The notes under the pieces are model-generated. The model had not been told where the DNA came from. It did no database searches and was given only the letters and a program-made list of their open reading frames with translations. Shown one piece after another: positions 46,806-55,550 of a stretch of DNA of 64,000 bases. The DNA comes from Methylobacterium sp. J-048. Its GTDB lineage: Bacteria > Pseudomonadota > Alphaproteobacteria > Rhizobiales > Beijerinckiaceae. Both the position numbers and the translations under genes were made by a program. Within the stretch, counting starts at the first letter, position 1, and each line of letters begins with the position of its first letter. Location: assembly GCF_022829515.1 (NCBI RefSeq), contig NZ_JAKSYL010000105.1, positions 1 through 64,000 of the forward strand, given 5' to 3'.

Positions 46806-47261
46806 TTACGCGGCCTCCGGCTGTGTGATTCGCGTCAGCCACTGACGAATCGCAGCCTGCGCCTCGGGCGCGAGATCGCGCAGCATCTCCGCTTCCAGCG
46901 CATAGACGCGTTGCTTCGCGTCTCCGAGCGTCGCTTCGCCCGCGTCCGTCAGCGCGATGCTCTGGATCCGGCCGTGAACCCGATGCGGTGTCCGCACGAT
47001 GAGACCGGCTTTCAGCAGGTTCGCGACGATCACGCTCATGGTCTGCGGCGTCACGAGCGCGAGGCGCGCGAGATCCGCGCTGCTGTGGCCGGGATAGGCG
47101 GCCAGCATCGTCAGGACGGAGAATTGCGGCAGGGTCAGGCCGAGGTCGCCTAGCCGCTGCTCGACGCGCTGGCGATGCGCGTGGGCTGCCTGCCGCAGCA
47201 GATAGCCCAGATGGCCGTCCTCCCCACGCTTGCCTTCGCCGACCGCGGGCAAGTCTCCCAT
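46806..47261 (-). CDS. MarR family transcriptional regulator
   Basis: 151-residue winged-helix regulator of the MarR family. It reads LGYLLRQAAHAHRQRVEQRL, LTLPQFSVLTMLAAYPGHSS, LARLALVTPQTMSVIVANLL and a wing with RTPHRVHGRIQSIALTDAGE. MarR proteins release DNA on binding phenolic or oxidised ligands. It is divergent from an AhpD-like gene with a perfect palindrome between them, so it probably represses both itself and that gene. No redox cysteine of the OhrR type is visible. Confidence 0.93.
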   Translation of the reverse strand: MGDLPAVGEGKRGEDGHLGYLLRQAAHAHRQRVEQRLGDLGLTLPQFSVLTMLAAYPGHSSADLARLALVTPQTMSVIVANLLKAGLIVRTPHRVHGRIQSIALTDAGEATLGDAKQRVYALEAEMLRDLAPEAQAAIRQWLTRITQPEAA

Positions 47262-47280
47262 GGCGTCGCCCCTTGCCGTT

Positions 47281-47296
47281 TATCAGAGCTCTGATA
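47281..47296. promoter_or_regulatory. Candidate MarR operator
   Basis: TATCAGAGCTCTGATA is a perfect 16-nt palindrome centred in the 79-nt gap between the marR and AhpD-like genes. A partial second copy, GCTCTGATGTTATC, lies about 20 nt further. Autoregulated MarR proteins typically bind such sites. Confidence 0.75.
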
Positions 47297-47340
47297 TGTT
47301 ATTCGTGCTCTGATGTTATCTGACTCGCGGGAGGCGTACC

Positions 47341-47820
47341 ATGTCCGACGTGGATCTGGCGGAAGCCGACTTTTCCTACGACACGTTCAGGCGTTCGGTC
47401 CCGGCGGCCCAGGCCGCGCTGCTCGCCCTCGGCAAGGCCGTGGACGAGGCCGGCCTGGACAAGCATCTCAGTGAGATCGTGAAGATCCGCGTCTCCCAGA
47501 TCAATGGCTGCGCGTTCTGCGTTGGTTTCCACCTCGACACGGCGCGCCGCCTCGGCATTGCCGACCCGATTCTCGACGCGATCGCGGTCTGGCGCGACCA
47601 TCCGGGCTTCTCGGCCCGCGAGCGCGCTGCCCTGGCCTGGGCCGAGCAGCTTACGCGCATGGCCGATGGTGCTGTGCCGTCGCGCGCCGCCGAGCCGCCG
47701 CGCGCACTGTTCAGCCGGGACGAGACGCTGCTGCTGACCGTCGCGATCGCCACCATCAACGCCTGGAACCGCATCGCGGGCGGGCTGCATTTCCCGCCGC
47801 CCGCCCGGCAGGCGGCCTGA
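47341..47820 (+). CDS. Carboxymuconolactone decarboxylase/AhpD-like family protein
   Basis: 159-residue all-helical protein of the AhpD/CMD superfamily. The redox motif CAFCVGFH lies near residue 58, preceded by LSEIVKIRVSQINGCAFC; this Cys-x-x-Cys with His two to four residues on is the alkylhydroperoxidase AhpD core. IATINAWNRIAGGLHF closes the fold. It may reduce peroxides or organic hydroperoxides. It is divergent from marR and presumably induced when MarR senses its ligand. Substrate and electron donor are unknown. Confidence 0.92.
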   Translation: MSDVDLAEADFSYDTFRRSVPAAQAALLALGKAVDEAGLDKHLSEIVKIRVSQINGCAFCVGFHLDTARRLGIADPILDAIAVWRDHPGFSARERAALAWAEQLTRMADGAVPSRAAEPPRALFSRDETLLLTVAIATINAWNRIAGGLHFPPPARQAA

Positions 47821-47847
47821 GGGCCGCGCCGGGCTTCCGGCAAACCG

Positions 47848-49755
47848 TCAGCGCCGTCCGCCAGCCGTGCGCAGGGCCCTGCCCGTCGCCGTCGGGGAGC
47901 CGTTCTCCTCGAACAGCTCGGCCAGCTTCTCGGTCATGGCGCCGCCCAGTTCCTCGGCGTCGATGATCGTCACGGCCCGGCGGTAATAGCGGGTCACGTC
48001 GTGGCCGATGCCGATGGCCAGAAGCTCTACCGGCGAGCGGGTCTCGATCTCCTCGATCATCCAGCGCAGGTGCCGCTCAAGGTAGTTGCCGGCATTGACC
48101 GACAGGGTCGAGTCGTCGACCGGCGCACCGTCCGAGATCACCATCAGGATCTTGCGCTGCTCGGGCCGCCCGAGCAGGCGCTTATGCGCCCAGTCCAGGG
48201 CCTCGCCGTCGATGTTCTCCTTGAGAAGACCCTCGCGCATCATCAGCCCGAGATTCTTCCGCGCCCGGCGCCACGGCGCGTCGGCGGATTTGTAGACGAT
48301 GTGGCGCAGATCGTTCAGGCGGCCCGGGTTCGGCGGCTTGCCGGCGGCGAGCCAGGCCTCGCGGCTCTGGCCGCCCTTCCAGGCCCGGGTGGTGAAGCCC
48401 AGGATCTCGACCTTCACGCCGCAGCGCTCCAGCGTCCGCGCCAGGATGTCGGCGCAGGTCGCCGCCACGGTGATCGGCCGGCCGCGCATCGACCCCGAAT
48501 TGTCGAGGAGCAGGGTGACCACGGTGTCGCGGAAATTGGTGTCCTTCTCCTGCTTGAAGGAGAGAGGCTGATGGGGGTCGGTGACGACGCGGACGAGCCG
48601 GGCCGGGTCGAGCTGACCCTCCTCCAGGTCGAAGTCCCAGGCACGGTTCTGCTGCGCCAGGAGCCGGCGCTGCAACCGGTTAGCAAGACGCCCGACGACG
48701 CCCTGCAGGTGCGACAGCTGCTTGTCGAGATAGCTGCGCAGGCGCGACAGCTCATCGGCGTCGCACAGCTCCTCGGCGTGGATGATCTCGTCAAACCGGG
48801 GGTTGAACACCCGGTATTCGGGGCCCCGCGCCTCGTTGCCCTGGCGCGTCGGCGGCCGGGACGCCTCGGAGGCCTCCTCGGATTCCGCGTCCTCGGACTC
48901 GTCGGGCAACTCGCCCGACGGCGCGTCGGCCGATTCCTGCGCGCCCTCCTCGATCTCGTCGGAGGCTTCCTCCGAGGTCTCGATCTCGGCGCGCTCGCCC
49001 TGGCTCTTCTCCTCGGAATCGCCCTCGCTGGGGTTCTGCTCGTCGTCCTGGGCGTCGTTCTCGTCGTCGTTCTCGTCATCCTCGGCGTCGAACGGCGTCT
49101 CGTCCGACATGTCGAGGGAGGTGAGCAGGTCGCGCACCGAGCGTGCGAACTTGCGCTGGTCCTCGATCGAGCCGATCAGGCCGTCGAGGTTCGGGCCGGC
49201 CTTGGCCTCGATATGCTCGCGCCACAACGAGACGATCTTGGCCGCTGCTTCCGGCGGCCGTTGTCCGGTCAGGCGCTCACGCACCATCAGGGCGACGGCA
49301 TCCTCCATCGGCGCGTCGGCCCGGTCGGTGATGGTCTCGTACTTGCCGCCGCGATGGTAGCGGTCCTCCAGCATCGCCGTGATGTTGCTGGCAACGCCCG
49401 CCATCCGGCGCGAGCCGATCGCCTCGACCCGGGCCTGCTCCACCGCGTCGTAGACCGCCCGGGCGGCGGCGTTCTCGGGGGCGAGCCGGCGATGCACCGC
49501 GATGTCGTGGCAGCCGAGCCGCAACGCCATGGCGTCGGCATTGCCGCGCAGCACCGCCACGTCCTGGGCCGAGAGCTTGCGGGGCGGCTCGGGCAGCCGA
49601 GCCTTGTCGCCGGTCAGCGCCGGCCGGTCGGTGGCGTAGGTCACCTCGACCTCGGACCGGCGGGCGATGGCGCGCAGGCACCCCGCCACCGAGCGCTTCA
49701 GGGGCTCGGCCACGGATTCGCGACGCTCGCCGGGCTTGCGGTTGGAGATGGACAT
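47848..49755 (-). CDS. cobT: Aerobic cobaltochelatase subunit CobT
   Basis: CobT joins CobS to form the ATPase part of aerobic cobaltochelatase, which inserts cobalt into hydrogenobyrinic acid a,c-diamide with CobN in B12 synthesis. The 635-residue protein has an N-terminal globular part, a long acidic linker ([20 protein letters not shown], about 225-310), and a C-terminal von Willebrand A domain with the metal site in [16 protein letters not shown] and [15 protein letters not shown]. It is full length. cobS is nearby on the same strand, separated by two DUF29 genes. cobN is not in the window. Confidence 0.96.
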   Translation of the reverse strand: MSISNRKPGERRESVAEPLKRSVAGCLRAIARRSEVEVTYATDRPALTGDKARLPEPPRKLSAQDVAVLRGNADAMALRLGCHDIAVHRRLAPENAAARAVYDAVEQARVEAIGSRRMAGVASNITAMLEDRYHRGGKYETITDRADAPMEDAVALMVRERLTGQRPPEAAAKIVSLWREHIEAKAGPNLDGLIGSIEDQRKFARSVRDLLTSLDMSDETPFDAEDDENDDENDAQDDEQNPSEGDSEEKSQGERAEIETSEEASDEIEEGAQESADAPSGELPDESEDAESEEASEASRPPTRQGNEARGPEYRVFNPRFDEIIHAEELCDADELSRLRSYLDKQLSHLQGVVGRLANRLQRRLLAQQNRAWDFDLEEGQLDPARLVRVVTDPHQPLSFKQEKDTNFRDTVVTLLLDNSGSMRGRPITVAATCADILARTLERCGVKVEILGFTTRAWKGGQSREAWLAAGKPPNPGRLNDLRHIVYKSADAPWRRARKNLGLMMREGLLKENIDGEALDWAHKRLLGRPEQRKILMVISDGAPVDDSTLSVNAGNYLERHLRWMIEEIETRSPVELLAIGIGHDVTRYYRRAVTIIDAEELGGAMTEKLAELFEENGSPTATGRALRTAGGRR

Positions 49756-49761
49756 GCGGGG

Positions 49762-50331
49762 CTACCGGTCGGCCTCGAATTCGAAGGGGCGATTCAGGAT
49801 GTCGTCCCAGGTGTAGGGACATTCTTCGGGCAGGGTTTTGGGCGAGCGCTCCATTTCGCGGGCAGCACCCAGCCGGGCGAGGCGGAAGGCGTCGAGGCGC
49901 ACTTCGTCCAGGCTCGCTTTCAGGCCGGGGCTCTTCCGCAACCGGATCCGAGCCCGCTCACGATGCTCGGCGATGCTGAGCGCCCAGCTTCGGCTACGCC
50001 GTTCCGGCTGGTGATCCCACTTCAGCATGTGAAGCAGGATGATCTCGACAGCGCTCTGGAGCTGGTAATATTCGCTCAGGCCCACGTCGCTCAGCTCCTC
50101 GGCGATGTTGTCGAGGTCGAGCGCGTCCACCCGGCCGGCGCGGAGCAGCGCGACCTGCTCCTGAACCCAGGTGTAGACATCGTCCGCATACCGCGTCCGG
50201 CCCCCGGCAGGCACGACCGGAGCAGGCTCGTGCGTCTGGGCCGGATGCGCCACGGAATCCTCCACGCTGACAGGATCGGCACCGCTGCCGCCGCGGGTCC
50301 GGACAGGTCCTTTTTGAAGGGTGACGGACAT
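49762..50331 (-). CDS. DUF29 family protein, copy 1
   Basis: 189-residue DUF29 protein. The domain starts RTRYADDVYTWVQEQVALLR and continues IAEELSDVGLSEYYQL, HMLKWDHQPERRSRSW and FRLARLGAAREMERSP, ending PYTWDDILNRPFEFEADR. The N-terminal 45 residues are unconserved. It is a clear paralogue of the next upstream gene. The 15 nt around its own start codon (50327-50341) recur identically around the cobT start (49751-49765), the trace of a tandem duplication. DUF29 has no established function. It lies 6 nt ahead of cobT. Confidence 0.88.
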   Translation of the reverse strand: MSVTLQKGPVRTRGGSGADPVSVEDSVAHPAQTHEPAPVVPAGGRTRYADDVYTWVQEQVALLRAGRVDALDLDNIAEELSDVGLSEYYQLQSAVEIILLHMLKWDHQPERRSRSWALSIAEHRERARIRLRKSPGLKASLDEVRLDAFRLARLGAAREMERSPKTLPEECPYTWDDILNRPFEFEADR

Positions 50332-50337
50332 GCGGGG

Positions 50338-50847
50338 CTACGTCTTCACCGAATCGAGGTCGAACGGACGTTCAAGCAGATCGTCCCAAGCGTAGGGGCA
50401 GTCCGGCGGGAACTCGTCGGGTGGGAGGTGGGTCTCGTTGGCGGCCCAGTCCCGCGCGTCCGGATAGGCCTCCGCCAGGGCCTCATCGAGCCGGGACTTG
50501 AGGCCCGGGCTGCCCTTGAGAAGCCGATCGAAGCGTCGGCGCTGCTCGCGGATCGAGAAGATCCAGCTTGGTGTGCGATGCTCCGCCTGCTGATCCCACT
50601 TGAGCATGTGCATCACCAGCACGCGCAGGCAGCTATAGAGCCTGGCATATTCGCGCTTCGACACATCCTCGAGCTCCTCGGCGACCAACTCGACATCGAC
50701 CTCGTCGAACCGGCCGGCGCGCAACAGCGCGACCTGCTCCTGAACCCAGGTGTACAGGTCGTCCTCGTAGCGCGTGCGGCCCCGCGCGGACGGGGCAGCC
50801 GCCGCCATCGCTTCGCTTCGGGCCGGACGCGCCACGTGGTCCTCCAT
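50338..50847 (-). CDS. DUF29 family protein, copy 2
   Basis: 169-residue DUF29 protein, similar throughout to copy 1: RTRYEDDLYTWVQEQVALLR, VAEELEDVSKREYARLYSCL, HMLKWDQQAEHRTPSWIFSI and CPYAWDDLLERPFDLDS. The ATG at 50847 is chosen because it lies 5 nt past the cobS stop; the longer frame would overlap cobS. The two copies differ more in their N-terminal tails than in the domain. Both are probably cotranscribed with cobS and cobT. Whether they affect cobaltochelatase is unknown. Confidence 0.87.
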   Translation of the reverse strand: MEDHVARPARSEAMAAAAPSARGRTRYEDDLYTWVQEQVALLRAGRFDEVDVELVAEELEDVSKREYARLYSCLRVLVMHMLKWDQQAEHRTPSWIFSIREQRRRFDRLLKGSPGLKSRLDEALAEAYPDARDWAANETHLPPDEFPPDCPYAWDDLLERPFDLDSVKT

Positions 50848-50852
50848 GCGGT

Positions 50853-51836
50853 TCAGCTCAAGGCGACGTTCAGGGCGCTCTCGGGCAGCTCCTTGCCGAA
50901 AGCGCGCTGGTAGAATTCGGCTACCAGCGTCCGCTCGAGTTCGTCGCACTTGTTCAGGAACGTCACCCGGAACGCGAAGCCGACATCCTTGAAGATGTCG
51001 GCGTTCTCGGCCCAGGTGATCACGGTGCGCGGGCTCATGACGGTGGAGAGGTCGCCGTTCATGAACGCGTTGCGGGTCAGGTCCGCCACGCGCACCATCC
51101 GGTTGACGATGTCGCGGCCCTGGTCGTTGCGGTAATGGACCGCCTTCGACAGCACGATGTCCACCTCACGGTCGTGCGGCAGGTAGTTCAGAGTCGTCAC
51201 GATCGACCAGCGGTCCATCTGGCCTTGGTTGATCTGCTGGGTGCCGTGATAGAGGCCCGACGTGTCGCCGAGGCCGACCGTGTTGGCCGTGGCGAACAGC
51301 CGGAAGGCCGGGTGCGGGCGGATCACGCGCTTCTGGTCGAGCAGCGTCAGGCGGCCGGACAGCTCCAGCACGCGCTGGATCACGAACATCACGTCCGGAC
51401 GGCCGGCGTCGTACTCGTCGAACACCAGGGCGACGTTGTTCTGCAGCGCCCAGGGCAGGATCCCGTCCTGGAAGGCCGTGATCTGCTTGCCGTCCTTCAG
51501 GACGATCGCGTCCTTGCCGACGAGATCGATGCGCGAGACGTGACTGTCGAGGTTGATCCGCACGCACGGCCAATTCAGCCGGGCCGCGATCTGCTCGATA
51601 TGGGTCGACTTGCCGGTCCCGTGATAGCCGGTGACCATCACGCGCCGGTTGCGGGCGAAGCCGGCCAGCACGGCCAGGGTCGTCTCCCGGTCGAAAATGT
51701 AGTCCGGATCGAGATCAGGAACGTGTTCCTCTGGCTCGGCATAGGCCGGGACCTTGAGGTCGAGGTCGATGCCGAAGACCTCGCGGACGGAAACGGTGCG
51801 GTCAGGCAGCGCGGCGGGCGTGTCGTCAGAGAGCAT
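50853..51836 (-). CDS. cobS: Aerobic cobaltochelatase subunit CobS
   Basis: AAA+ ATPase ring subunit that drives cobalt insertion together with CobT and CobN. After [16 protein letters not shown] the Walker A box [20 protein letters not shown] lies near residue 70, Walker B is [15 protein letters not shown], and [20 protein letters not shown] is the family signature. The C-terminal lid ends [20 protein letters not shown]. The ATG at 51836 gives 327 residues, the usual size. It follows the J-domain gene on the same strand after 208 nt. That gap shows no gene. Confidence 0.97.
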   Translation of the reverse strand: MLSDDTPAALPDRTVSVREVFGIDLDLKVPAYAEPEEHVPDLDPDYIFDRETTLAVLAGFARNRRVMVTGYHGTGKSTHIEQIAARLNWPCVRINLDSHVSRIDLVGKDAIVLKDGKQITAFQDGILPWALQNNVALVFDEYDAGRPDVMFVIQRVLELSGRLTLLDQKRVIRPHPAFRLFATANTVGLGDTSGLYHGTQQINQGQMDRWSIVTTLNYLPHDREVDIVLSKAVHYRNDQGRDIVNRMVRVADLTRNAFMNGDLSTVMSPRTVITWAENADIFKDVGFAFRVTFLNKCDELERTLVAEFYQRAFGKELPESALNVALS

Positions 51837-52044
51837 TCGGGACCTCGTGAGGCGCGGAAACTCCGGCCCGAAGGTGGGAGCATCCGCACGGAAGAACGTC
51901 GAGCCGGGCATCCGCCGCGGGGCGGACTCAATCTTTAAACGGCGGCGCGGCGCTGCGCCACCGATCGGCACCGGCTCCATATAGGGTCACGCCGCGCGGT
52001 TTGCCCTATCGTACGACCGGATCGGCCTGCATCGTTCATGCCGC

Positions 52045-52668
52045 TCAGCAGAGCCCGGCGGCGCGCAGGACGTCGTGGGCGCGAATGATGTCGCGCAGGC
52101 GCTCCTCGAACGAGCGGTCTCCGCCGTTGGCGTCGGGGTGGAAGCGCTTCACCAGCGCCTTGTACTGCGCCTTGATGGCGGGCCCGTCCGCCCCTTCTTC
52201 GAGGCCCATCACGTCGAGGGCGCGGCGGACCGTGGCGGTGCGGCGGGGCTTTTCCGGCTCCGGCTGGCGGGCGCGGCGGCGTCCCTCGACACCGGCGCCC
52301 CTCAGGATGCCGAGCGGATCGACATAGGCCCAGTCGCGGGTCGGCTCCTCGGCCGGCTTGCCCTGGCCAGCCGGGTTCACGCCCATGGCCCAGGTCGGGC
52401 GGTGCCCGATGATCGCGTCCTTCTGATAGGCCTGGACGGCGGCATCGTTCATGCCGTCGAAATAGTTGTAGCTCGCGTTGTAGGCGCGGACGTGATCGAT
52501 GCAGAACCGCCAGTACTGGCCTTCCGCCTTCCGACCCTTCGGAGCCCGGTGCAGCCCCGGCTGCGTGCAGCCTTGGGCCTCGCACGTGCCGTCAGCCGCG
52601 GGCTTGGGCTCGTCGCAGGACGGTTTTTTGATCCGGATGCTGTCGAACAGGCGCGAGTTGAGATCCAT
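52045..52668 (-). CDS. J-domain protein with N-terminal zinc-like region
   Basis: 207-residue DnaJ-related protein with a C-terminal J domain (ALDVMGLEEGADGPAIKAQY, ALVKRFHPDANGGDRSFEER). The HPD tripeptide that stimulates Hsp70 is intact. The N-terminal half carries cysteines in GTCEAQGCTQPGLHRA and FCIDHVRAYNASYNYFDGM, a possible metal site. This arrangement with the J domain at the end is the alphaproteobacterial type found next to cobS and bolA. The ATG at 52668 is the family start. The client is unknown. Confidence 0.93.
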   Translation of the reverse strand: MDLNSRLFDSIRIKKPSCDEPKPAADGTCEAQGCTQPGLHRAPKGRKAEGQYWRFCIDHVRAYNASYNYFDGMNDAAVQAYQKDAIIGHRPTWAMGVNPAGQGKPAEEPTRDWAYVDPLGILRGAGVEGRRRARQPEPEKPRRTATVRRALDVMGLEEGADGPAIKAQYKALVKRFHPDANGGDRSFEERLRDIIRAHDVLRAAGLC

Positions 52669-52776
52669 GACGGGCCGATTATGAGGGGGCAAACCGGAGA
52701 CACAAGGGCACTGGGCCTGATGACGCATGCGCGGGATCGGGCTTGACGGATGGTGGCGACATGAGGCGAGGGCGCG

Positions 52777-53073
52777 ATGGCTGACGGGACTGGTGAAGAC
52801 GACACCCTTCGGGGCTGGATGGAGGCGAAACTGCGCACGGAACTGGCGCCGGCACACCTTGATGTGATCGACGAATCACACCTGCATGCCGGCCATTCCG
52901 GCGCGCGGCCCGGAGGCGAGACCCATTACCGGCTCGACATCGTCGCGTCGGCGTTCGAGGGCAAGAGCCGCGTGGAGCGGCACCGGCTGGTCAATGCCCT
53001 GCTGGACGATGCGTTCAAGCGCGGGCTGCATGCTCTGGCGTTGCGCGCCCGGACCCCGGCCGAGGCCGCCTGA
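52777..53073 (+). CDS. BolA family protein
   Basis: 98-residue BolA protein with the class II KH-like fold. It reads GWMEAKLRTELAPAHLDVID, ESHLHAGHSGARPGGETHYR with the conserved His residues, and SRVERHRLVNALLDDAFKRG, then LHALALRARTP. BolA proteins pair with monothiol glutaredoxins in iron-sulfur trafficking or bind DNA. Three paralogues are common in alphaproteobacteria; the one beside the J-domain protein and cobS fits this place. It is divergent from the J-domain gene, 108 nt apart. Confidence 0.95.
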   Translation: MADGTGEDDTLRGWMEAKLRTELAPAHLDVIDESHLHAGHSGARPGGETHYRLDIVASAFEGKSRVERHRLVNALLDDAFKRGLHALALRARTPAEAA

Positions 53074-53211
53074 AGCCGGCATCGGACTGGGAGGTGGGGA
53101 TATGGCGATCGTGGCTTCGGTTCGCATCATCAAGATCGCCGTTCCCGGGCCGGAGCCGGTGTGTCGAGGCACCTGCCGCCGAGCCGGGTCAGGCGCGGTC
53201 CGGAGGTCGCC

Positions 53212-53643
53212 ATGTCCCTGCGGGTGAATGCGCGGATCGCCATCGAGGACGACGAGATCGAGCTGTCGTTCATGCGCGCCTCGGGGGCGGGCGGGCAGAA
53301 CGTCAACAAGGTCGAGACCGCGGTCCAACTGCGCTGGTCGATCCTCGCCTCACCCTCGGTCGACGAGCGGGTCAAGGCGAACCTGTACAAGCTCGCCGGC
53401 CGGCGCCTGACCAAGGACGGCGTCCTGGTCCTGTCCGGGCAGCGGCACCGCACCCAGGAGCGCAACCGGGCGGATGTGCTGCAGCGGCTGGTCGATCTCG
53501 TGACCGAGGCGGCCAAGCCGCCGCCGCCGATCCGCCGCGCGACCAAGCCGACCAAGGGCTCGAAGGAGCGACGCATCGGTGCCAAGAAGAGCCGCGCCGT
53601 GATCAAGCAGGGGCGGGGCAGCTACCGGGATTCGGACGGCTGA
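53212..53643 (+). CDS. arfB: Alternative ribosome-rescue factor ArfB (YaeJ)
   Basis: Peptidyl-tRNA hydrolase that frees stalled ribosomes on non-stop mRNAs. The GGQ motif lies in MRASGAGGQNVNKVETAVQL, near residue 27, and the basic C-terminal tail (IRRATKPTKGSKERR, KKSRAVIKQGRGSYRDSDG), which enters the empty mRNA channel, is present. The ATG at 53212 starts MSLRVNARIAIED and gives 143 residues. An upstream GTG would add an unconserved extension. It lies 138 nt after bolA. Confidence 0.94.
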   Translation: MSLRVNARIAIEDDEIELSFMRASGAGGQNVNKVETAVQLRWSILASPSVDERVKANLYKLAGRRLTKDGVLVLSGQRHRTQERNRADVLQRLVDLVTEAAKPPPPIRRATKPTKGSKERRIGAKKSRAVIKQGRGSYRDSDG

Positions 53644-53782
53644 TCCAGCGTTAGAGGCAGCCCCGATCGCGTTGCCATCAGGCTCGCATGCGCCGAACCC
53701 GTATCCATTTCGGCGGCGCGCGCTTTCGCGTGCCGTTTGCCCGAAGGCTCAGGATCTCACGAGGCTGTCGCGAAACGCCCGC

Positions 53783-53813
53783 TTGACGTGGAGCGCACTC
53801 CAACACGTAAACC
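53783..53813 (+). promoter_or_regulatory. MerR-type promoter and operator
   Basis: TTGACG (53783-53788) and TAAACC (53808-53813) are separated by 19 nt, the over-long spacer of MerR-controlled promoters. A dyad TGGAG-N4-CTCCA lies in the spacer. It sits 25 nt before the merR-type gene. Confidence 0.65.
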
Positions 53814-53838
53814 GCATCGGCGCAGTGAGTCTCGCCCG

Positions 53839-54210
53839 ATGAAGATCAGCGATTTTTCAACCCGAAGCGGCCTCAGCACCGACACCCTCCGCTATTACGA
53901 GCGGATCGGATTGTTGCCCCGAACCGCGCGCGACGGCGGCGGCCGGCGCAGCTACGGGGCGGATGATCTCGCCTGGGCACGCTTCCTGGGCAAGCTCCAA
54001 GCGATGGACATGCCGATCCGCGAACGGCTCGAATACAGCCGCCTGCGATCCAAGGGCGACGCCACCCTCGGTGCGCGTCGCGCGATGCTCGAAGCGCACC
54101 GGGCCGCTCTCGTCGCGCGCCAGGACGAACTGCGCGGCCTCATCGCGGCGCTCGACGCGAAGATCGCTCACTATCACGACCGAGAAATCCAAACCGGAGA
54201 CAACCTATGA
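53839..54210 (+). CDS. MerR family transcriptional regulator
   Basis: 123-residue MerR regulator. The N-terminal winged helix is MKISDFSTRSGLSTDTLRYY and ERIGLLPRTARDGGGRRSYG, followed by a coiled-coil dimer helix (AMLEAHRAALVARQDELRGL). No metal-binding cysteines are present in the C-terminus, so it is not a classical metal sensor; it resembles AdhR/YhcK-type regulators. The stop overlaps the next gene by 4 nt (ATGA). It likely acts on its own 19-nt-spaced promoter. Confidence 0.93.
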   Translation: MKISDFSTRSGLSTDTLRYYERIGLLPRTARDGGGRRSYGADDLAWARFLGKLQAMDMPIRERLEYSRLRSKGDATLGARRAMLEAHRAALVARQDELRGLIAALDAKIAHYHDREIQTGDNL

Positions 54211-54659
54211 TGGTCGATCGACGCACTGTTATGGCCGGCGCGGCGGCGCTTCCGCTGGCGGATGGCTCCAGCGTTCCTGAAGGATCGAAGCCCCAGGATC
54301 GGTATGAGCGCGGTCTCGCCCAACTCAGGGCCATCAGCGGAACGCAGGGCGCGGCAGTGGTCGAGAGCCTCAGTGACATCGCTCCCGACCTGGGCCGCTA
54401 CATCGTCGAGTTCGCCTATGGCGACGTGTTCGCGCGTCCGGGTCTGGATGTGAAGACTCGCGAACTGGCGACCGTCGCGGCCCTCACCGCCATGGGGACG
54501 GCGGCTCCGCAGCTGAAGGTCCACATGCGGGCCGCGTTGCGGGTCGGGGCTTCGCGGCAGGAGATCGTGGAGACCGTGATGCAGATGATCCCCTATGCCG
54601 GTTTTCCCGCGGCGCTCAACGCCATCGGCACCGCGCGCGATGCCTTCGCCACCGAGTGA
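54207..54659 (+). CDS. Carboxymuconolactone decarboxylase family protein with RR-type N-terminus
   Basis: 150-residue CMD-family protein: LAQLRAISGTQGAAVVESLS, YIVEFAYGDVFARPGLDVKT, RELATVAALTAMGTAAPQL and MQMIPYAGFPAALNAIG. The N-terminus DRRTVMAGAAALPLADG resembles a twin-arginine signal. No CxxC pair is seen, unlike the AhpD-like protein at 47.3 kb, so peroxidase activity is unlikely; a decarboxylase or lactonase-type role is possible. It is translationally coupled to merR and probably its main target. Confidence 0.88.
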   Translation: MMVDRRTVMAGAAALPLADGSSVPEGSKPQDRYERGLAQLRAISGTQGAAVVESLSDIAPDLGRYIVEFAYGDVFARPGLDVKTRELATVAALTAMGTAAPQLKVHMRAALRVGASRQEIVETVMQMIPYAGFPAALNAIGTARDAFATE

Positions 54660-54674
54660 GGCAGCACGGACCAC

Positions 54675-55487
54675 TCAATGGATCGCGTCGATCACCTTCG
54701 CCTTCGGGCTCGCATCGGGGGCGGGGGCCGAGCCGGCGACCAGGGTGCTGCCGGGTTTGGCAATGGTCAGGGCGATCGCCACCAGAGCCAGAATCGCCGC
54801 CAGGCCAGCGGGGAACAGGAAGGCGGATTCGCCGTAGCGGATGTCGAGCAGGCCACCGATCACCGCGCCGGTGCTGAGGCCGGCCCAGAGCGGCGCCTGG
54901 ATCCAGAACGACGGGGCCACCGTGCCGAGCAGCAGGTTGGCGCAGCCGGTACCGAAGCGCACCACCGCGCCGGTGACGTAGGTCAACGCCAGAGAGCGGC
55001 CGCCCTCGTCCTGCAGGGTCGCGTTCTGGAGCCCCAGCGCCAACACGATCGGATAGGCGTGCAGCGGGTAGGCGAAGCTGCCCCAGGGCATCAGCAGCCC
55101 GCCCGCCAGAAGCAGCGCCTGGAGCGTCAGCAGTACGGCCAGCCGCCAGCGTCCGACCCAAGCGGCGATCAGCGTGCCGAGAAAAGCGCCGAAGCAGAAC
55201 AGGCTGATGGTGCTGGCGACGCGGGTGACGTTCTCCCAGTCACCGTTGGACACGGCCACGCCGAAGCGTGTCGTGTTGCCCGACATGAACGACATGAACA
55301 GCTGCGAGAATTCCAGGAAGCCGATGGAATCGGCGCAGCCAGCCAGCGTCGCCAGCGCGATGGCGAAGAAGATGCGCGTTCGGGGATCCGCCGGGAAGGA
55401 GCGGTCCGCTGGCGGGTCGGGCTTGCGCTCGGGTGCGCGCCCATCATTCCCGCCACTGACATCCGCCATGCCTATCCCCGATCCCAT
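54675..55487 (-). CDS. DUF1275 (YoaK) family membrane protein
   Basis: 270-residue integral membrane protein of the YoaK/DUF1275 family. After a hydrophilic N-terminus the family signature SIGFLEFSQLFMSFMSGNTT lies near residue 58. About six transmembrane helices follow, for example TISLFCFGAFLGTLIAAWVG and VLLTLQALLLAGGLLMPWG, with the second signature LALGLQNATLQDEGG and LALTYVTGAVVRFG. Function is unknown in the family. It is convergent with the CMD gene, 15 nt apart, without a visible terminator. Confidence 0.92.
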   Translation of the reverse strand: MGSGIGMADVSGGNDGRAPERKPDPPADRSFPADPRTRIFFAIALATLAGCADSIGFLEFSQLFMSFMSGNTTRFGVAVSNGDWENVTRVASTISLFCFGAFLGTLIAAWVGRWRLAVLLTLQALLLAGGLLMPWGSFAYPLHAYPIVLALGLQNATLQDEGGRSLALTYVTGAVVRFGTGCANLLLGTVAPSFWIQAPLWAGLSTGAVIGGLLDIRYGESAFLFPAGLAAILALVAIALTIAKPGSTLVAGSAPAPDASPKAKVIDAIH

Positions 55488-55550
55488 CGCTGCACCCCGG
55501 GCAGCCGACAGACAATGGACGAATAGCCAGGCAGTTTCATGCCGGGCGCA

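Noticed and set aside
48001..50913. 970-residue plus-strand frame over cobT and the DUF29 genes
   Set aside because: Antisense shadow of three recognisable minus-strand genes.
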